Assembly: GCA_003223325.1 (NCBI GenBank)
Contig: QHYS01000101.1
Location: 1 to 33,910, forward strand
Reading direction: 5' to 3'
DNA from: Acidobacteriota bacterium
Lineage (GTDB): Bacteria; Acidobacteriota; Terriglobia; Acidiferrales; UBA7541
Length of the DNA: 33,910 nucleotides
The notes under the pieces are model-generated. The model was not told where the DNA came from and ran no database searches. It saw nothing but the letters and a program-made list of their open reading frames with translations. This document shows, piece by piece, positions 8,237-18,150 of the stretch (the stretch's first letter is position 1; each line of letters opens with the position of its first letter). A program made the position numbers and the translations under genes.

Positions 8237-11215
8237 ATGCATGCGGAACCCAAAACGCCACTTGATGTTCAAGTGATCGCTGCGAACCTCAAGCACGATG
8301 GCGCGCGACGCCTGTGGCGCAGCTTGGAAGAGCTTGCCCGCACGCCGGAATACGACGCGTTCCTGCACGATGAATTTCCCAACGATCCAGAGAAAGAACC
8401 AAAGCCCGCCCGACATGGTCTGAACAGGCGCGAGGTACTAAAGCTGATGGCCGCTTCCGCAGCGCTTTCCGGCCTCACCGCGTGCACAAAATTGCCGACC
8501 GAAAAAATTGTCCCCTATGTCCGCGCTCCCGAAGAAGTCATTCCCGGCAGGCCGCTATTTTACGCCACGTCCATGGTGGACCGCGGCGTGGCCGTCGGTC
8601 TCCTGGTGGAAAGCCATATGGGGAGACCCACTAAAGTGGAGGGAAATCCCGACCATCCGGGAAGCTTAGGCGCCAGCAATATTTTCTGTCAGGCATCGGT
8701 GCTTACGCTCTGGGACCCGGATCGCTCGCAGGTGGTCCTCCGCGAAGGCCGCATCAGCGACTGGCCGGCATTCCTGGCCATGGCGGCTGATCTGCGCGCG
8801 AATTTTACCAGCACCAAGGGCGCTGGGCTGCGCATGCAATTCCCGAAGGCAAAGTGGTATACGCACGAACCATGCGGCAACTACGCGGCGCGTCAGGGAG
8901 CGCGGATGGCCTTTGGCCGCAATGTGAATTCCGTGTACCGATTCGATCAGGCGGCCGTGGTCGTCTCCCTCGATTGCGATTTTCTCAACGATGGCGCAGC
9001 CAGCGTCCGCTATGCCCGCGATTTCGCTAATTGGCGGGAAATCGAAACGCCGCGTGCGCAGATGAACCGGCTCTACGTCGTCGAGAGTACGCCCTCGATT
9101 ACCGGCGCTATGGCTGATCACCGGCTCCCCATTCGCTGCGGCGAAATCGAGATCTTCGCGCGAGCTCTCGGCGCCGCGCTGGGCCTTCCGCTGCGAGGCG
9201 CAAGCTCCGCTGTTCCTGATTCGTGGATGAAAGCAGTCTCGCGGGACCTGCAAAACCATCGCGGATCTTCTCTTATCGTGGCGGGAGCTTCGCAATCTCC
9301 CTCAGTGCACGCGTTGGTGCACGCCATAAATGCTTCACTCGGCAATGCAGGCCAAACCGTCATTTATACCGACCCGATCGAACTGAGCCCTGAAAACGAT
9401 TCGCTCTCGGAATTGGTGAAAGAGATCGAAGCCGGCCAAGTATCGACATTGCTGATTCTCGACAGCAATCCCGTCTTCACGGCGCCTGCGGATTTGCAGT
9501 TCGCACAACAGCTCTTGAAAGTTTCGCTGCGGATTCACTGCGGTCTCTACGACGATGAAACTGCGGAACTCTGCCATTGGCATATCCCTCAGGCTCATTT
9601 TCTGGAATCCTGGAGTGATGCTCGCGCTTACGACGGCACTGTCGGCATCGTGCAACCGCTGATCGCCCCGCTCTATCACGGCAGGTCGCTGCACGAGCTA
9701 CTCGCTCTGTTTACCGACGACATCGGAGAATCCGACCACGCTCTCGTCCGCGATTACTGGAGACGTGAGCACTCGCAGCCGTCCGCGGAGCAGTTCGGGA
9801 ATTTGTGGGAAAAAACTTTGCACGATGGGGTAATGGCCGGAACCGCTCTTCCCGCTCTTTCCCCCAAGCTGATCCTTGACTACGGCAAATTGCCGGACGT
9901 GCCTGCGCACAATGAGCAATCCATCGAGGTTGTCTTCCGGCCCGACCCCACAATCGGCGACGGTCGTTGGGCCAATAACGCGTGGTTGCAGGAGCTGCCC
10001 AAGCCACTCACGAAAATTACCTGGGATAATTTTGTGGCGCTCAGCCCCGCGACCGCGTGGCGTCTCGGCCTGACGACCGGCGACGTCGTCAATTTGAATA
10101 TCGGAGGTTGGAAAGCTAGCGGGCCAATGTGGGCTCAGCCCGGGCACGCGGACAACTCCGCAACCGTCACCCTGGGGTATGGGCGCAAGCGCGCGGGCCA
10201 CGTCGGCACAGGATTCGGGCTCAATGGCTATCTCCTGCGCACCTCCTCGGCACCCGCGATTGCCAGTGGACTTCAGATCGAAAAAACCGGCAAGACTTAC
10301 CTTATGGCGGCGACCCAAATCCATCACCCGATCGAGCGCAATAATCAGCAGGTCGAGGAAGAGAGCGAAAACGCTTTCGCCCGCGACCTTGTGCGTATCG
10401 CCACGCTCGAGGAATTTCGCAAGAATCCGCAATTTGCCAGGGAACCTGAAAAAGAAGTCGCGACAGGCCTTTCGCTTTATCCACCATTTAAGTACGAAGG
10501 ATATGCCTGGGGCATGTCCATCGACCTGAGCCGCTGCACGGGTTGCCAGGCCTGCGTGATCGCGTGCTACGCTGAAAACAACATCGCGGTCGTCGGGAAA
10601 TACGAAGTCATGGCGGGTCGCGATATGCAGTGGATTCGCGTCGATAATTACTATCGCGGGAGCCTGGAAAATCCCGAAACCTACTTCCAGCCCGTTCCTT
10701 GCATGCACTGCGAGCAGGCGCCCTGCGAAATCGTCTGCCCCGTCGGCGCCACTCTCCACAGCCCGGAAGGACTCAACGAAATGGTTTACAACCGCTGTGT
10801 CGGCACGCGTTATTGCTCCAACAATTGCCCATACAAGGTGCGGCGTTTCAATTTCAAACTCTACTCAGATTGGGTCACCCCTAGCCTCTATGGCCTGCGC
10901 AATCCGGACGTAACGGTGCGCAGCCGCGGGGTCATGGAGAAATGCACCTACTGTGTGCAGCGGATCAACGCAGTGAAAATCAACGCCGAGAAAGAAGATC
11001 GCCTGGTACGCGACGGCGAAATTCAAACGGCATGCCAGCAGGCCTGCCCGGCGCAGGCCATCATTTTCGGTAATATCAATGATCCTGACAGTCGCGTTTC
11101 CAAGCTGAAGCACCAAACGCGTGACTACAGCTTGCTCGCGGAACTCAATACCCGGCCGCGCACTACATACCTAGCAAAGCTAAGGAATCCTAACCCGGAG
11201 ATTTCGTCTACCTGA
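8237..11215 (+). CDS. actB: Alternative complex III subunit B, iron-sulfur / molybdopterin-oxidoreductase-like fusion
   Basis: 992 residues. An internal Tat-like signal (RRE at about 65, then a hydrophobic stretch and LTAC) fits the 'TAT-variant' type of this family, with a long N-terminal leader before the twin arginine. Residues about 90-700 resemble a molybdopterin oxidoreductase catalytic subunit but lack a recognisable cofactor or FeS-binding N-terminal Cys set, as known for ActB. Residues about 755-975 are a ferredoxin-type subunit with Cys clusters CTGCQACVIAC, CMHCEQAPCEIVC, CVGTRYCSNNC and CTYC...CQQAC, for up to four Fe-S clusters. It carries electrons from quinol to the ActA haems. 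Start ATG at 8237. Confidence 0.95.
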   Translation: MHAEPKTPLDVQVIAANLKHDGARRLWRSLEELARTPEYDAFLHDEFPNDPEKEPKPARHGLNRREVLKLMAASAALSGLTACTKLPTEKIVPYVRAPEEVIPGRPLFYATSMVDRGVAVGLLVESHMGRPTKVEGNPDHPGSLGASNIFCQASVLTLWDPDRSQVVLREGRISDWPAFLAMAADLRANFTSTKGAGLRMQFPKAKWYTHEPCGNYAARQGARMAFGRNVNSVYRFDQAAVVVSLDCDFLNDGAASVRYARDFANWREIETPRAQMNRLYVVESTPSITGAMADHRLPIRCGEIEIFARALGAALGLPLRGASSAVPDSWMKAVSRDLQNHRGSSLIVAGASQSPSVHALVHAINASLGNAGQTVIYTDPIELSPENDSLSELVKEIEAGQVSTLLILDSNPVFTAPADLQFAQQLLKVSLRIHCGLYDDETAELCHWHIPQAHFLESWSDARAYDGTVGIVQPLIAPLYHGRSLHELLALFTDDIGESDHALVRDYWRREHSQPSAEQFGNLWEKTLHDGVMAGTALPALSPKLILDYGKLPDVPAHNEQSIEVVFRPDPTIGDGRWANNAWLQELPKPLTKITWDNFVALSPATAWRLGLTTGDVVNLNIGGWKASGPMWAQPGHADNSATVTLGYGRKRAGHVGTGFGLNGYLLRTSSAPAIASGLQIEKTGKTYLMAATQIHHPIERNNQQVEEESENAFARDLVRIATLEEFRKNPQFAREPEKEVATGLSLYPPFKYEGYAWGMSIDLSRCTGCQACVIACYAENNIAVVGKYEVMAGRDMQWIRVDNYYRGSLENPETYFQPVPCMHCEQAPCEIVCPVGATLHSPEGLNEMVYNRCVGTRYCSNNCPYKVRRFNFKLYSDWVTPSLYGLRNPDVTVRSRGVMEKCTYCVQRINAVKINAEKEDRLVRDGEIQTACQQACPAQAIIFGNINDPDSRVSKLKHQTRDYSLLAELNTRPRTTYLAKLRNPNPEISST

Positions 11216-11235
11216 TCGCAATCTGCCATTGCTCA

Positions 11236-11784
11236 ATGCCAGACGTCATGGCCACCAAACGCATTTACGGATTAGTAGCGGAGTTCGAAAGCCCCGACCA
11301 GCTTCTCAGCGCCGCTCGCCGGACGCGCGAAGCGGGCTATCGCAGCGTCGATGCTTTCTCGCCCATGCCCATCGAAGGGCTCGCCGAAGCCGTGGGCTTC
11401 CATAGCACGCGACTTCCGCTGGTTGTCCTGCTGGCCGGAATGTTTGGCGCAGGAGGCGGCTTTTTTCTGCAATGGTATGCGAACGTCGTGAGCTTCCCGT
11501 TGAACGTGGGTGGCAAGCCGTTCAATAGCTGGCCCGCGTTCGTACCAATCACGTTCGAGTTTACGATTCTTTGCGCCGCGCTAGCAGCTGCCTTCGGAAT
11601 GCTGGCGCTCAACGGTCTGCCGACGCCTTATCATCCACTGTTCAACGTGCCGCGTTTTGTAATGGCCACGCGGGGGCGCTTTTTTCTTTGCATCAAAGCA
11701 CGGGATAAGAAATTCCATGTGGACGCTAGCAGGCAATTCCTGGAGAGCCTCATGCCGTTTGGCGTTTATGAAGCTGAACTCTAA
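11236..11784 (+). CDS. actD: Alternative complex III subunit D (DUF3341)
   Basis: 182 residues. An N-terminal soluble domain with IYGLVAEFESPDQLLSAARRTREAGY and the conserved DAFSPMPIEGL is followed by two membrane segments (about 57-78 and 95-120) separated by a loop containing GGKPFNSWPAFVPITFE. These are standard for DUF3341/ActD. It is a small structural subunit of ACIII with no cofactor. Either ATG at 11236 or at 11248 could start translation. Its 3' end overlaps the start of actE. Confidence 0.92.
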   Translation: MPDVMATKRIYGLVAEFESPDQLLSAARRTREAGYRSVDAFSPMPIEGLAEAVGFHSTRLPLVVLLAGMFGAGGGFFLQWYANVVSFPLNVGGKPFNSWPAFVPITFEFTILCAALAAAFGMLALNGLPTPYHPLFNVPRFVMATRGRFFLCIKARDKKFHVDASRQFLESLMPFGVYEAEL

Positions 11785-12382
11785 ATCGCGCAAATCCTCG
11801 CCCGGCGCAAACAATGCACTGTGGGTCTTTGCGGTCTTCTCCGCCCTCATGATGTCCGGCTGCCGCCAGGACATGCATGTCCAGCCGAGATATCAACCGG
11901 AAGATCCCAGCACCTTTTTCGCTGACGGCCGTTCCGAACGGCCGGCCGTCGAAGGAACTGTCGCGCGCGGGCAACTGCGCACGGACGAGTTACTCTATAC
12001 GGGCAGAGTCAACGGCCTGGTCGCCAATCTCTTCCCCTTCCCCATCACCGCTGCCGACCTGGGCCGCGGCCGCGAACGATACAACATTTATTGTTCTCCT
12101 TGCCACGATTACAGCGGCAGTGGAAATGGAATGATCGTGCAGCGAGGTTTTCCATCGCCGCCTTCGCTTCACATAGAACGGTTGCGGCAAGCTCCCTCCG
12201 GTCATTTCTTTGAGGTCATGACCAATGGATTCGGGCTGATGTACGGCTATGCCTCGCGAGTTTCGGCCGAGGACCGCTGGCGCATCGCCGCATACGTCCG
12301 CGCATTGCAGTTGAGCCAGCATGGCTCGACCGCTGACATTCCTGAATCGCAGAGGAGCGCGCTGGCGGGGGAAGAGCAATGA
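11768..12382 (+). CDS. actE: Alternative complex III subunit E, monohaem cytochrome c lipoprotein
   Basis: 204 residues from the ATG at 11768, overlapping the end of actD by 17 bases. An earlier ATG at 11717 would add 17 residues that spoil the signal peptide. The leader ends in a lipobox MMSGC, so C32 is probably lipidated and the protein membrane-attached. The mature part begins DMHVQPRYQP, the typical ActE opening, and has one haem c motif CSPCH (C109-H113). NGFGLMYGYASRV probably supplies the axial Met. It is expected to relay electrons within or out of ACIII. The stop overlaps the actF start as ATGA. Confidence 0.93.
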   Translation: MKLNSKSRKSSPGANNALWVFAVFSALMMSGCRQDMHVQPRYQPEDPSTFFADGRSERPAVEGTVARGQLRTDELLYTGRVNGLVANLFPFPITAADLGRGRERYNIYCSPCHDYSGSGNGMIVQRGFPSPPSLHIERLRQAPSGHFFEVMTNGFGLMYGYASRVSAEDRWRIAAYVRALQLSQHGSTADIPESQRSALAGEEQ

Positions 12383-13554
12383 TGGCAACCGACACGTTCG
12401 GCGCTCGCTTCGATCGCACCCAGAGGCGCGCCTTCATTCTGGGAATAGCGGCACTGATCCTCGCGGTTCTCGACGGCCTACGCGCGCCAGAGCAATTTTT
12501 CCGCTCCTACCTGCTGGCCTTTGTTTTCTGGCTGGGCTTTCCGTTAGGTTGCGCCGCGTTTCTAATGGTGCACCACCTGACCGGCGGATTTTGGGGCTTG
12601 CCGATTCGGCGACCATTGGAAGCAGGTACGCGCACTCTGCCGTTGCTTACAGCTTTAGCTCTTCCCCTTCTCTTGGGTCTGAGCCGCCTATATTCGTGGA
12701 CGCATTCGGATCTTGTGGCCGCAGATGCCGCTCTCAAGTTCAAGCAGCCCTATTTGAACCTACCGTTTTTCCTAATTCGCAATGTGATCTATTTCGCTGT
12801 GTGGTGGACTCTGGTGCGCAGATTGAACCGCTGGTCTGACGAGCAGGACCGCACCGGCGATCCACTTCTAGCCGCGCGCCTGGAAAATATGAGTGGGCCG
12901 GGATTGCTGCTTTATGGCTTTACCGTGACGTTCTTTTCGATCGACTGGATCATGTCGCTCGAGCCGCACTGGTTCTCCACAATTTTTGGCATGATCTTCA
13001 TGGTCTTGCAGGTGCTCGGCGCGCTGGCCCTGGCCATTCTGGTGGCGGGCCTGCTCTCCCAGCGCGAACCCGTCGCGAGTGCCGTTACTCCGGACCGTTT
13101 CAACGATCTGGGAAATCTGGTCCTGACGTTCGTAATGCTCTGGGCCTACCTTGCCTTCTGTCAATTCCTCATCATCTGGGCAGGGGATTTGATTCAGGAG
13201 ATTCCTTGGTACGTGACGCGGGCGCAAGGCGGCTGGGCCATCGTCGCCCTAGTTATGATTTTTCTTTCGTTCGCAACCCCCTTCTATCTTCTGCTGATGC
13301 GCCCAATCAAACGCAGCGTCCAGACCCTTGCCACCCTGTGCGGAGCACTGATCGTCATCAATTTTCTAAATGTCTACTGGATGGTAGTGCCGGCCTTCGA
13401 GAAGTCCGGTCCGCGTTTCTACTTGCTCGATCTCCTCTTGCCAATGGGAATGGGTGGAATTTGGGTGGCGACCTTTCTGCGCCAACTCAAGAGCCGGCCC
13501 TTGCTGCCTCTGCACGACCCCAGATTCGAAGGAGCACTCGAACATGCCGACTAG
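12379..13554 (+). CDS. actF: Alternative complex III subunit F, second NrfD-like membrane protein
   Basis: 391 residues with about ten predicted membrane segments, shorter than ActC but of the same fold. The conserved features include FWLGFPLGCAAFLMVHHLTGGFWG, the region FFSIDWIMSLEPHWFSTIFG, and FLIIWAGDLIQEIPWYVTR. These match the quinone-binding subunit 2 of ACIII. Start ATG at 12379 overlaps the actE stop (ATGA), and an alternative ATG lies at 12382. The end overlaps the next small membrane protein by 11 bases, showing tight translational coupling. Confidence 0.93.
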   Translation: MMATDTFGARFDRTQRRAFILGIAALILAVLDGLRAPEQFFRSYLLAFVFWLGFPLGCAAFLMVHHLTGGFWGLPIRRPLEAGTRTLPLLTALALPLLLGLSRLYSWTHSDLVAADAALKFKQPYLNLPFFLIRNVIYFAVWWTLVRRLNRWSDEQDRTGDPLLAARLENMSGPGLLLYGFTVTFFSIDWIMSLEPHWFSTIFGMIFMVLQVLGALALAILVAGLLSQREPVASAVTPDRFNDLGNLVLTFVMLWAYLAFCQFLIIWAGDLIQEIPWYVTRAQGGWAIVALVMIFLSFATPFYLLLMRPIKRSVQTLATLCGALIVINFLNVYWMVVPAFEKSGPRFYLLDLLLPMGMGGIWVATFLRQLKSRPLLPLHDPRFEGALEHAD

Positions 13555-14005
13555 CACGAAGGTGGCCCCGCACGGAGGCTACGAGAGAAGCGATGCCAGT
13601 CCACGTGGCTTGCTCTATTTCGCTCTTTTAATGGCCGCGATTCTGGCCGCCGCTTCGTTCTCGCTCCTCTGGCTGTTCAAATACTTTCAGAAGGCCGACA
13701 ATCCCGGCTCTTTCGTTGCCGCGCCTTTCGCCACGGAGCGGCCGATGCCTCCTCCGCCGCGCATTCAGCCAAACCCCGGCGCGGATCTGCAGGACTACTA
13801 CCAATCGCAACAGAAGCTTCTCAACAGCTACGGTTGGATCGATCGCCAAAACGGGATCGTGCGGCTGCCACTCGACCGCGCCATGGAACTGCTTCTCGAG
13901 CGAGGACTGCCTACGCGCCCAGCCCACACACCCGAAACGGGCACGGCTTCTCACAAAGGAAATGCTCCCACGAATAACGCGAAATCCAGAGGTTCCGCGC
14001 GATGA
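13544..14005 (+). CDS. Small single-span membrane protein of the ACIII-caa3 operon, function unknown
   Basis: 153 residues from ATG 13544, overlapping the end of actF by 11 bases. Cytoplasmic N-terminus, one strong membrane helix (about 23-47, LLYFALLMAAILAAASFSLLWLF), then a Pro-rich linker (PMPPPPRIQPNP) and a conserved-looking segment QSQQKLLNSYGWIDRQNG followed by IVRLPLDRAMELLLERGLP. The tail is disordered. There are no cofactor motifs. Proteins with the same SYGWID...IP-DRAM pattern are known to me from ACIII gene clusters, but I know no function. Position between actF and SCO suggests an accessory subunit or assembly factor. Its stop overlaps the SCO start. Confidence 0.85.
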   Translation: MPTSTKVAPHGGYERSDASPRGLLYFALLMAAILAAASFSLLWLFKYFQKADNPGSFVAAPFATERPMPPPPRIQPNPGADLQDYYQSQQKLLNSYGWIDRQNGIVRLPLDRAMELLLERGLPTRPAHTPETGTASHKGNAPTNNAKSRGSAR

Positions 14006-14841
14006 AATCGCAACCTATACAGCTATCGATTCGGGCCTTTGCGTTTGTTGCGTGCCTCTTCGCTAGCCCTGCACATGCTCAGCTGGATGATAGACCGCTA
14101 GAGACCGCGGGGGTACGCCCAGTGCTGTTGCGCGACGTTGGTTTGGACCAGAAACTCGGCAGCTCGATTCCTCTTGATCTCACTTTTCGCGACGAGCATG
14201 GCCACGCCGTAGCGCTGCGCCAATTTTTTGGGCAAAAGCCGGTGGTGCTGACGCTCGTCTATTACCAATGCCCGATGTTGTGCACTGAGGTGTTGAATGG
14301 TCTCTTACGGAGCGCTAAAGAATTGCCTCTGGAGATCGGGAAAGATTTCACGATCGTGACCATAAGTATTGATCCTACCGAACGACCCATCCTCGCGAAT
14401 GTCAAACACGAGCTTTACAGCGGGCTCTATGGCCGGTCGGGAGGCTCGCAGGCATGGCACTTTTTGACCGGAGACCAAGCGCAGATCAAAACCGTGGCGC
14501 AGTCCGTAGGCTTCCGTTACGCCTACGATTCCGCTTCCGGCCAGTTCGCGCACCCGAGCGGAATCATCTTGCTCACCCCCGAGGGAAGGCTGGCGCGCTA
14601 TTTCTACGGCATCAGTTATCCCTCGCGTGATCTGCGGCTGGGGCTCGTGGAGGCTTCACATGAGAAGATCGGCTCTCCCATCGATCAGATTTTGCTTTAT
14701 TGCTATCACTATGATCCGGCGACCGGAAGGTACGGCCTGCTGATCGCGCGCGTGATCCAGGCTGCCGGAGTGCTGATGGTGTTGTCGCTTGGGCTGGTGA
14801 TGGCAATTCTGTTTCGCCGTGAGAACTACGAGCTTCCCTAA
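14002..14841 (+). CDS. SCO1/SenC-family copper chaperone
   Basis: 279 residues with a signal peptide ending near AHAQ (about 27), a thioredoxin-fold SCO domain, and a C-terminal membrane anchor (about 250-272). The copper site motif CPMLC (C90, C94) and a later conserved His in FAHPSGII are present. SCO proteins deliver copper to the CuA site of cytochrome oxidase subunit II, which is the next gene. Start ATG at 14002 overlaps the preceding stop (ATGA). A C-terminal anchor in addition to the signal peptide is common in this group. Confidence 0.92.
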   Translation: MKSQPIQLSIRAFAFVACLFASPAHAQLDDRPLETAGVRPVLLRDVGLDQKLGSSIPLDLTFRDEHGHAVALRQFFGQKPVVLTLVYYQCPMLCTEVLNGLLRSAKELPLEIGKDFTIVTISIDPTERPILANVKHELYSGLYGRSGGSQAWHFLTGDQAQIKTVAQSVGFRYAYDSASGQFAHPSGIILLTPEGRLARYFYGISYPSRDLRLGLVEASHEKIGSPIDQILLYCYHYDPATGRYGLLIARVIQAAGVLMVLSLGLVMAILFRRENYELP

Positions 14842-14964
14842 CGGGACGCTTGAGCGCGAGAAGAAAGGCAGGCGGCAAACCTGGACAGTAGGATCATCGC
14901 GGGAGTTTTCGTCGCGCAATGGCCGCAGCTTCGGCCGATAGACGCCTCCACGGCGGCCGACCGC

Positions 14965-15861
14965 GTGGACCATCTCTATTTTTTCCTGACTGGCCTCACG
15001 CTGTTTTTTACCTTTCTCATTTTCGCTACGATTTTCTATTTCATGATCAAGTACCGCCGGCGCTCGGAACAGGAACGGCCCCCGGCCACGCAGCAGTCCC
15101 TGCCTCTGGAGATCAGCTGGATCGCTATTCCCAGCTTGATTTGCGTATTTCTTTTTCTCTGGGGAGCCAGTCTCTTCTTTGCCGCCGCGCGGCCGCCCCA
15201 AGGTGCCATGGAAATTTTTGTCGTTGGCAAACAATGGATGTGGCACCTGCAGCATCCCGAAGGACAGCGCGAGATCAACCAACTGCACATCCCCGTGGAT
15301 GTTCCTGTACGGCTGACAATGACCTCGGAAGACGTCATTCACGATTTCTTCGTGCCCGCTTTCCGCATGAAGATGGACGTGCTTCCCGGGCGTTACACCT
15401 CGGAATGGTTTCAAGCGACCAAACCGGGCAGCTATCACCTTTTCTGCGCGCAATACTGCGGCACGCTACATTCGGGAATGACCGGGACAATCGAAGTGAT
15501 GACCCCCACCGACTACGCGCAGTGGCTGCGCGACAACGCCTCCACGAGATCCATGGCCGAGAGCGGCCAGGAGCTCTTCACGCGCCTCGGTTGCGACACG
15601 TGCCATCTTGCAGACGGGTCCGGCGCCGGACCGGTGCTGCAGGGCCGATTTGGCAAGCAGGTAACGCTTCGAGATGGCCAAAATCTAGCCATGGACGAAG
15701 CTTACACTCGACAAGCGATCCTCGATCCCGCTTCTCTTCCTCTGCCAAATTATCGGCCCGTCATGCCCACGTTTCGCGGGCAAGTCAGCGAAGAGCAGAT
15801 TCTGCAATTGATCGCCTACATCAAATCGCTCGGTTCGGGAGAAAGGACGCAGGTACCATGA
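14965..15861 (+). CDS. coxB: Cytochrome c oxidase subunit II with fused cytochrome c domain (caa3 type)
   Basis: Two membrane helices near the N-terminus are followed by the CuA domain with the binding motif [12 protein letters not shown] and a C-terminal cytochrome c domain with CDTCH and a likely axial Met in RPVMPTFRG. This makes it a caa3-type subunit II. The start is uncertain. GTG 14965 gives 298 residues, but the same frame is open back to 14854 and upstream codons read [21 protein letters not shown] in pieces that resemble the normal N-terminus of this family. No ATG or TTG is there; CTG 14881, behind AAAGGCAGG, is a possible non-standard start. The stop overlaps coxA (ATGA). Confidence 0.92.
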   Translation: MDHLYFFLTGLTLFFTFLIFATIFYFMIKYRRRSEQERPPATQQSLPLEISWIAIPSLICVFLFLWGASLFFAAARPPQGAMEIFVVGKQWMWHLQHPEGQREINQLHIPVDVPVRLTMTSEDVIHDFFVPAFRMKMDVLPGRYTSEWFQATKPGSYHLFCAQYCGTLHSGMTGTIEVMTPTDYAQWLRDNASTRSMAESGQELFTRLGCDTCHLADGSGAGPVLQGRFGKQVTLRDGQNLAMDEAYTRQAILDPASLPLPNYRPVMPTFRGQVSEEQILQLIAYIKSLGSGERTQVP

Positions 15862-17486
15862 GCACGGCCATAGCCGAAGTCCCGGTCGAGTCGCGCATGC
15901 ACTACCTGAATGCCAGCTACGGAATCAAATCGTGGCTTTTTACCACCGACCATAAGCGCATCGCGCTGTTATATCTCGGCTCTATTACGCTGATGTTTTT
16001 CATTGGGGGCGCCGCCGCGGTCATGATGCGGCTGCATTTGATCGAGCCGGCCGGTGCTTTGGTACAGCCGGAAACGTACAACAAGCTCTTCACCATGCAC
16101 GGCGTGATCATGGTCTTCTTCTTTCTCGTTCCTTCCATCCCCGCAACGCTGGGCAACTTTCTCGTGCCGATGATGATCGGCGCGCGTGACCTGGCTTTCC
16201 CCCGCCTGAACCTGCTCAGCTGGTATGTTTACATCACCGGCGGGGCAATCACGCTCTATGCGTTGATTTCCGGCGGGGTGGACACCGGCTGGACTTTCTA
16301 CGCCCCGTTGAGCACTCACTATGTCACGACGCATGTCATTGCGACATCTCTCGGCGTTTTCATTAACGGATTCTCGTCCATCCTTACCGGCCTGAACTTC
16401 ATCGTCACCATTCACAAAATGCGCGCCCCGGGCATGACCTGGAAGCGCATGCCGCTGTTCCTCTGGTCCATGTATGCCACGAGCGTGATCTTTGTGCTGG
16501 CGACGCCGGTGATTGCCATCGCCATGGTCCTGATCGGAGCCGAACGTCTTCTCCACGTCGGTATTTTCGACCCTGCGATCGGCGGCGATCCGGTCTTATT
16601 TCAACACCTGTTCTGGTTTTACTCTCATCCCGTGGTGTACATCATGATTCTGCCAGGAATGGGCGTGGTCAGCGAATTGGTCACCTGCTTCGCGAAAAAG
16701 AAGCCCTTTGGATACATCTTCATCGCCTATTCGAGCCTGGCGATCGCGATGATCAGTTTTTTCGTCTGGGGCCATCACATGTTTGTGTCCAGCCAATCCG
16801 TGTATGCGGGGTTTATCTTCTCGGCGCTTAGTTTTGCAGTTGCCATTCCCTCTGCGATCAAAGTCTTCAATTGGACCGCGACCCTCTATAAGGGCTCGAT
16901 CTCCTATCAAGCGCCCATGCTTTACGCGCTTGGCTTCATCGGACTATTCACCATGGGCGGCCTCACGGGACTCTTTCTGGCCTCGCTCGCGACCGACGTT
17001 CATCTGCACGACACCTACTTTGTGATCGCGCATTTTCACTACATCATGGTCGGAGGTGCGGTGATGGCTTATTTGGGCGGCATCCACTTTTGGTGGCCTA
17101 AAATTACTGGCCGCCTCTATCACGACGGCTGGGCCCGCCTCGCTGCGCTGGTGATTTTCGTCGGCTTCAACCTCACTTTTTTCCCGCAATACATGCTGGG
17201 CTACTTGGGGATGCCGCGCCGCTACGCCGTCTATCCCGCCGAGTTTCAGGTGCTCAACGTCCTGTCCTCCGCCGGCGCTTCGATTCTCGGCATGGGCTAC
17301 TTGATTCCGTTCGTCTATCTTCTCTGGTCCATCCGCTACGGACCTGTAGCCGGATCGAATCCCTGGGGCGCCAAAGGCCTGGAGTGGGAGACGCCATCGC
17401 CGCCTCCTACGGATAATTTCGAAGAGACGCCGCGGATAACCGAAGAGCCCTACGGCTACGCCGAGCCGGAGCACGCGCATGTCTGA
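15858..17486 (+). CDS. coxA: Cytochrome c oxidase subunit I, A2-type haem-copper oxidase
   Basis: 542 residues and 12 or more membrane helices. Haem a/a3 and CuB ligands are visible: the first His in [10 protein letters not shown], the CuB/Tyr motif YSHPVVY, the HH pair in WGHHMFV, and [15 protein letters not shown]-channel Lys appears in SAIKVFNW. The A1-type glutamate is replaced: the YSHPxVY motif defines A2-type oxidases. ATG at 15858 overlaps the coxB stop. The same frame is open a further 939 bases upstream inside coxB, but that part has no oxidase-like sequence. It reduces O2 to water and pumps protons. Confidence 0.96.
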   Translation: MSTAIAEVPVESRMHYLNASYGIKSWLFTTDHKRIALLYLGSITLMFFIGGAAAVMMRLHLIEPAGALVQPETYNKLFTMHGVIMVFFFLVPSIPATLGNFLVPMMIGARDLAFPRLNLLSWYVYITGGAITLYALISGGVDTGWTFYAPLSTHYVTTHVIATSLGVFINGFSSILTGLNFIVTIHKMRAPGMTWKRMPLFLWSMYATSVIFVLATPVIAIAMVLIGAERLLHVGIFDPAIGGDPVLFQHLFWFYSHPVVYIMILPGMGVVSELVTCFAKKKPFGYIFIAYSSLAIAMISFFVWGHHMFVSSQSVYAGFIFSALSFAVAIPSAIKVFNWTATLYKGSISYQAPMLYALGFIGLFTMGGLTGLFLASLATDVHLHDTYFVIAHFHYIMVGGAVMAYLGGIHFWWPKITGRLYHDGWARLAALVIFVGFNLTFFPQYMLGYLGMPRRYAVYPAEFQVLNVLSSAGASILGMGYLIPFVYLLWSIRYGPVAGSNPWGAKGLEWETPSPPPTDNFEETPRITEEPYGYAEPEHAHV

Positions 17487-18150
17487 GAGCGCAGCCGGCA
17501 GCTCTTTGGCCGGGACGTCAGGGCGCAGCGTCAGTCCCGCACTGCATCATCAGTTCGAAGATATCGAACAGCAGCGCGAGGCCGGCAATTTCGGCATGTG
17601 GGTTTTTCTGGCCACGGAGATGCTGTTTTTTAGCGGAGTGTTTACCGGCTACATCATCTACCGATCGCTCTATTACTCCGGGTTTGCAGCCGGAAGTCAT
17701 GTACTCGAAGTGGATCTCGGCGCGGCCATGACCGCTGTGCTGCTGGCCAGCAGCTTCACCATGGCCATGGCCGTTCACGCCGCGCGCCAAGGCAATCGCG
17801 CGATGCTCCTCGGATTCCTATCCTCAACAATCATTCTCGGCATCGCCTTTCTTGGAATGAAGTTCACCGGCCTGAACTTTCATCCCGCCGTCGACGCCTT
17901 GCGCGGAGCTCCGGAGCATACCGTCGAATTATTTATGTGTTTTTACTTCTTTATGACCGGCCTGCACGCGCTGCACATGATCATCGGCATCGGCCTCCTG
18001 GGTGTTATGGCCATCCTTGCGTGGCGGGGCAAAATTTCAGCGGAACATTACAATCGCGTCGAAGTCTCCGGACTATACTGGCACTTCGTGGATATTATTT
18101 GGATTTATCTCTTTCCTTTGCTCTATCTCATCGGCGGTCGCTACAAATGA
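17479..18150 (+). CDS. coxC: Cytochrome c oxidase subunit III
   Basis: 223 residues, five membrane helices as in the short bacterial subunit III. Recognisable stretches are [20 protein letters not shown], the conserved Glu of helix III region, and the C-terminal [22 protein letters not shown], the hallmark of the family. It stabilises the catalytic core of the oxidase. The start ATG overlaps the end of coxA by 8 bases. Confidence 0.96.
   Translation: MSESAAGSSLAGTSGRSVSPALHHQFEDIEQQREAGNFGMWVFLATEMLFFSGVFTGYIIYRSLYYSGFAAGSHVLEVDLGAAMTAVLLASSFTMAMAVHAARQGNRAMLLGFLSSTIILGIAFLGMKFTGLNFHPAVDALRGAPEHTVELFMCFYFFMTGLHALHMIIGIGLLGVMAILAWRGKISAEHYNRVEVSGLYWHFVDIIWIYLFPLLYLIGGRYK

Noticed and set aside
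9698-10759. 353-codon antisense frame within actB
   Set aside because: It mirrors the codon structure of actB on the other strand, has no family motif, and GC-rich codon bias explains its length.
8237-11215. actB as an active molybdenum oxidoreductase
   Set aside because: The molybdopterin-like part lacks visible cofactor-binding features and the context (actC, actA, actD-F) identifies it as the ACIII subunit, where this domain carries no molybdenum.
14656-15453. 265-codon minus-strand frame opposite SCO and coxB
   Set aside because: It is antisense to two clear genes and has only charged, low-complexity sequence.
14919-15857. In-frame upstream extension of coxA giving an 855-residue frame
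   Set aside because: It overlaps coxB completely and encodes Arg/His-rich sequence without oxidase or membrane features. The real coxA start is ATG 15858, coupled to the coxB stop.
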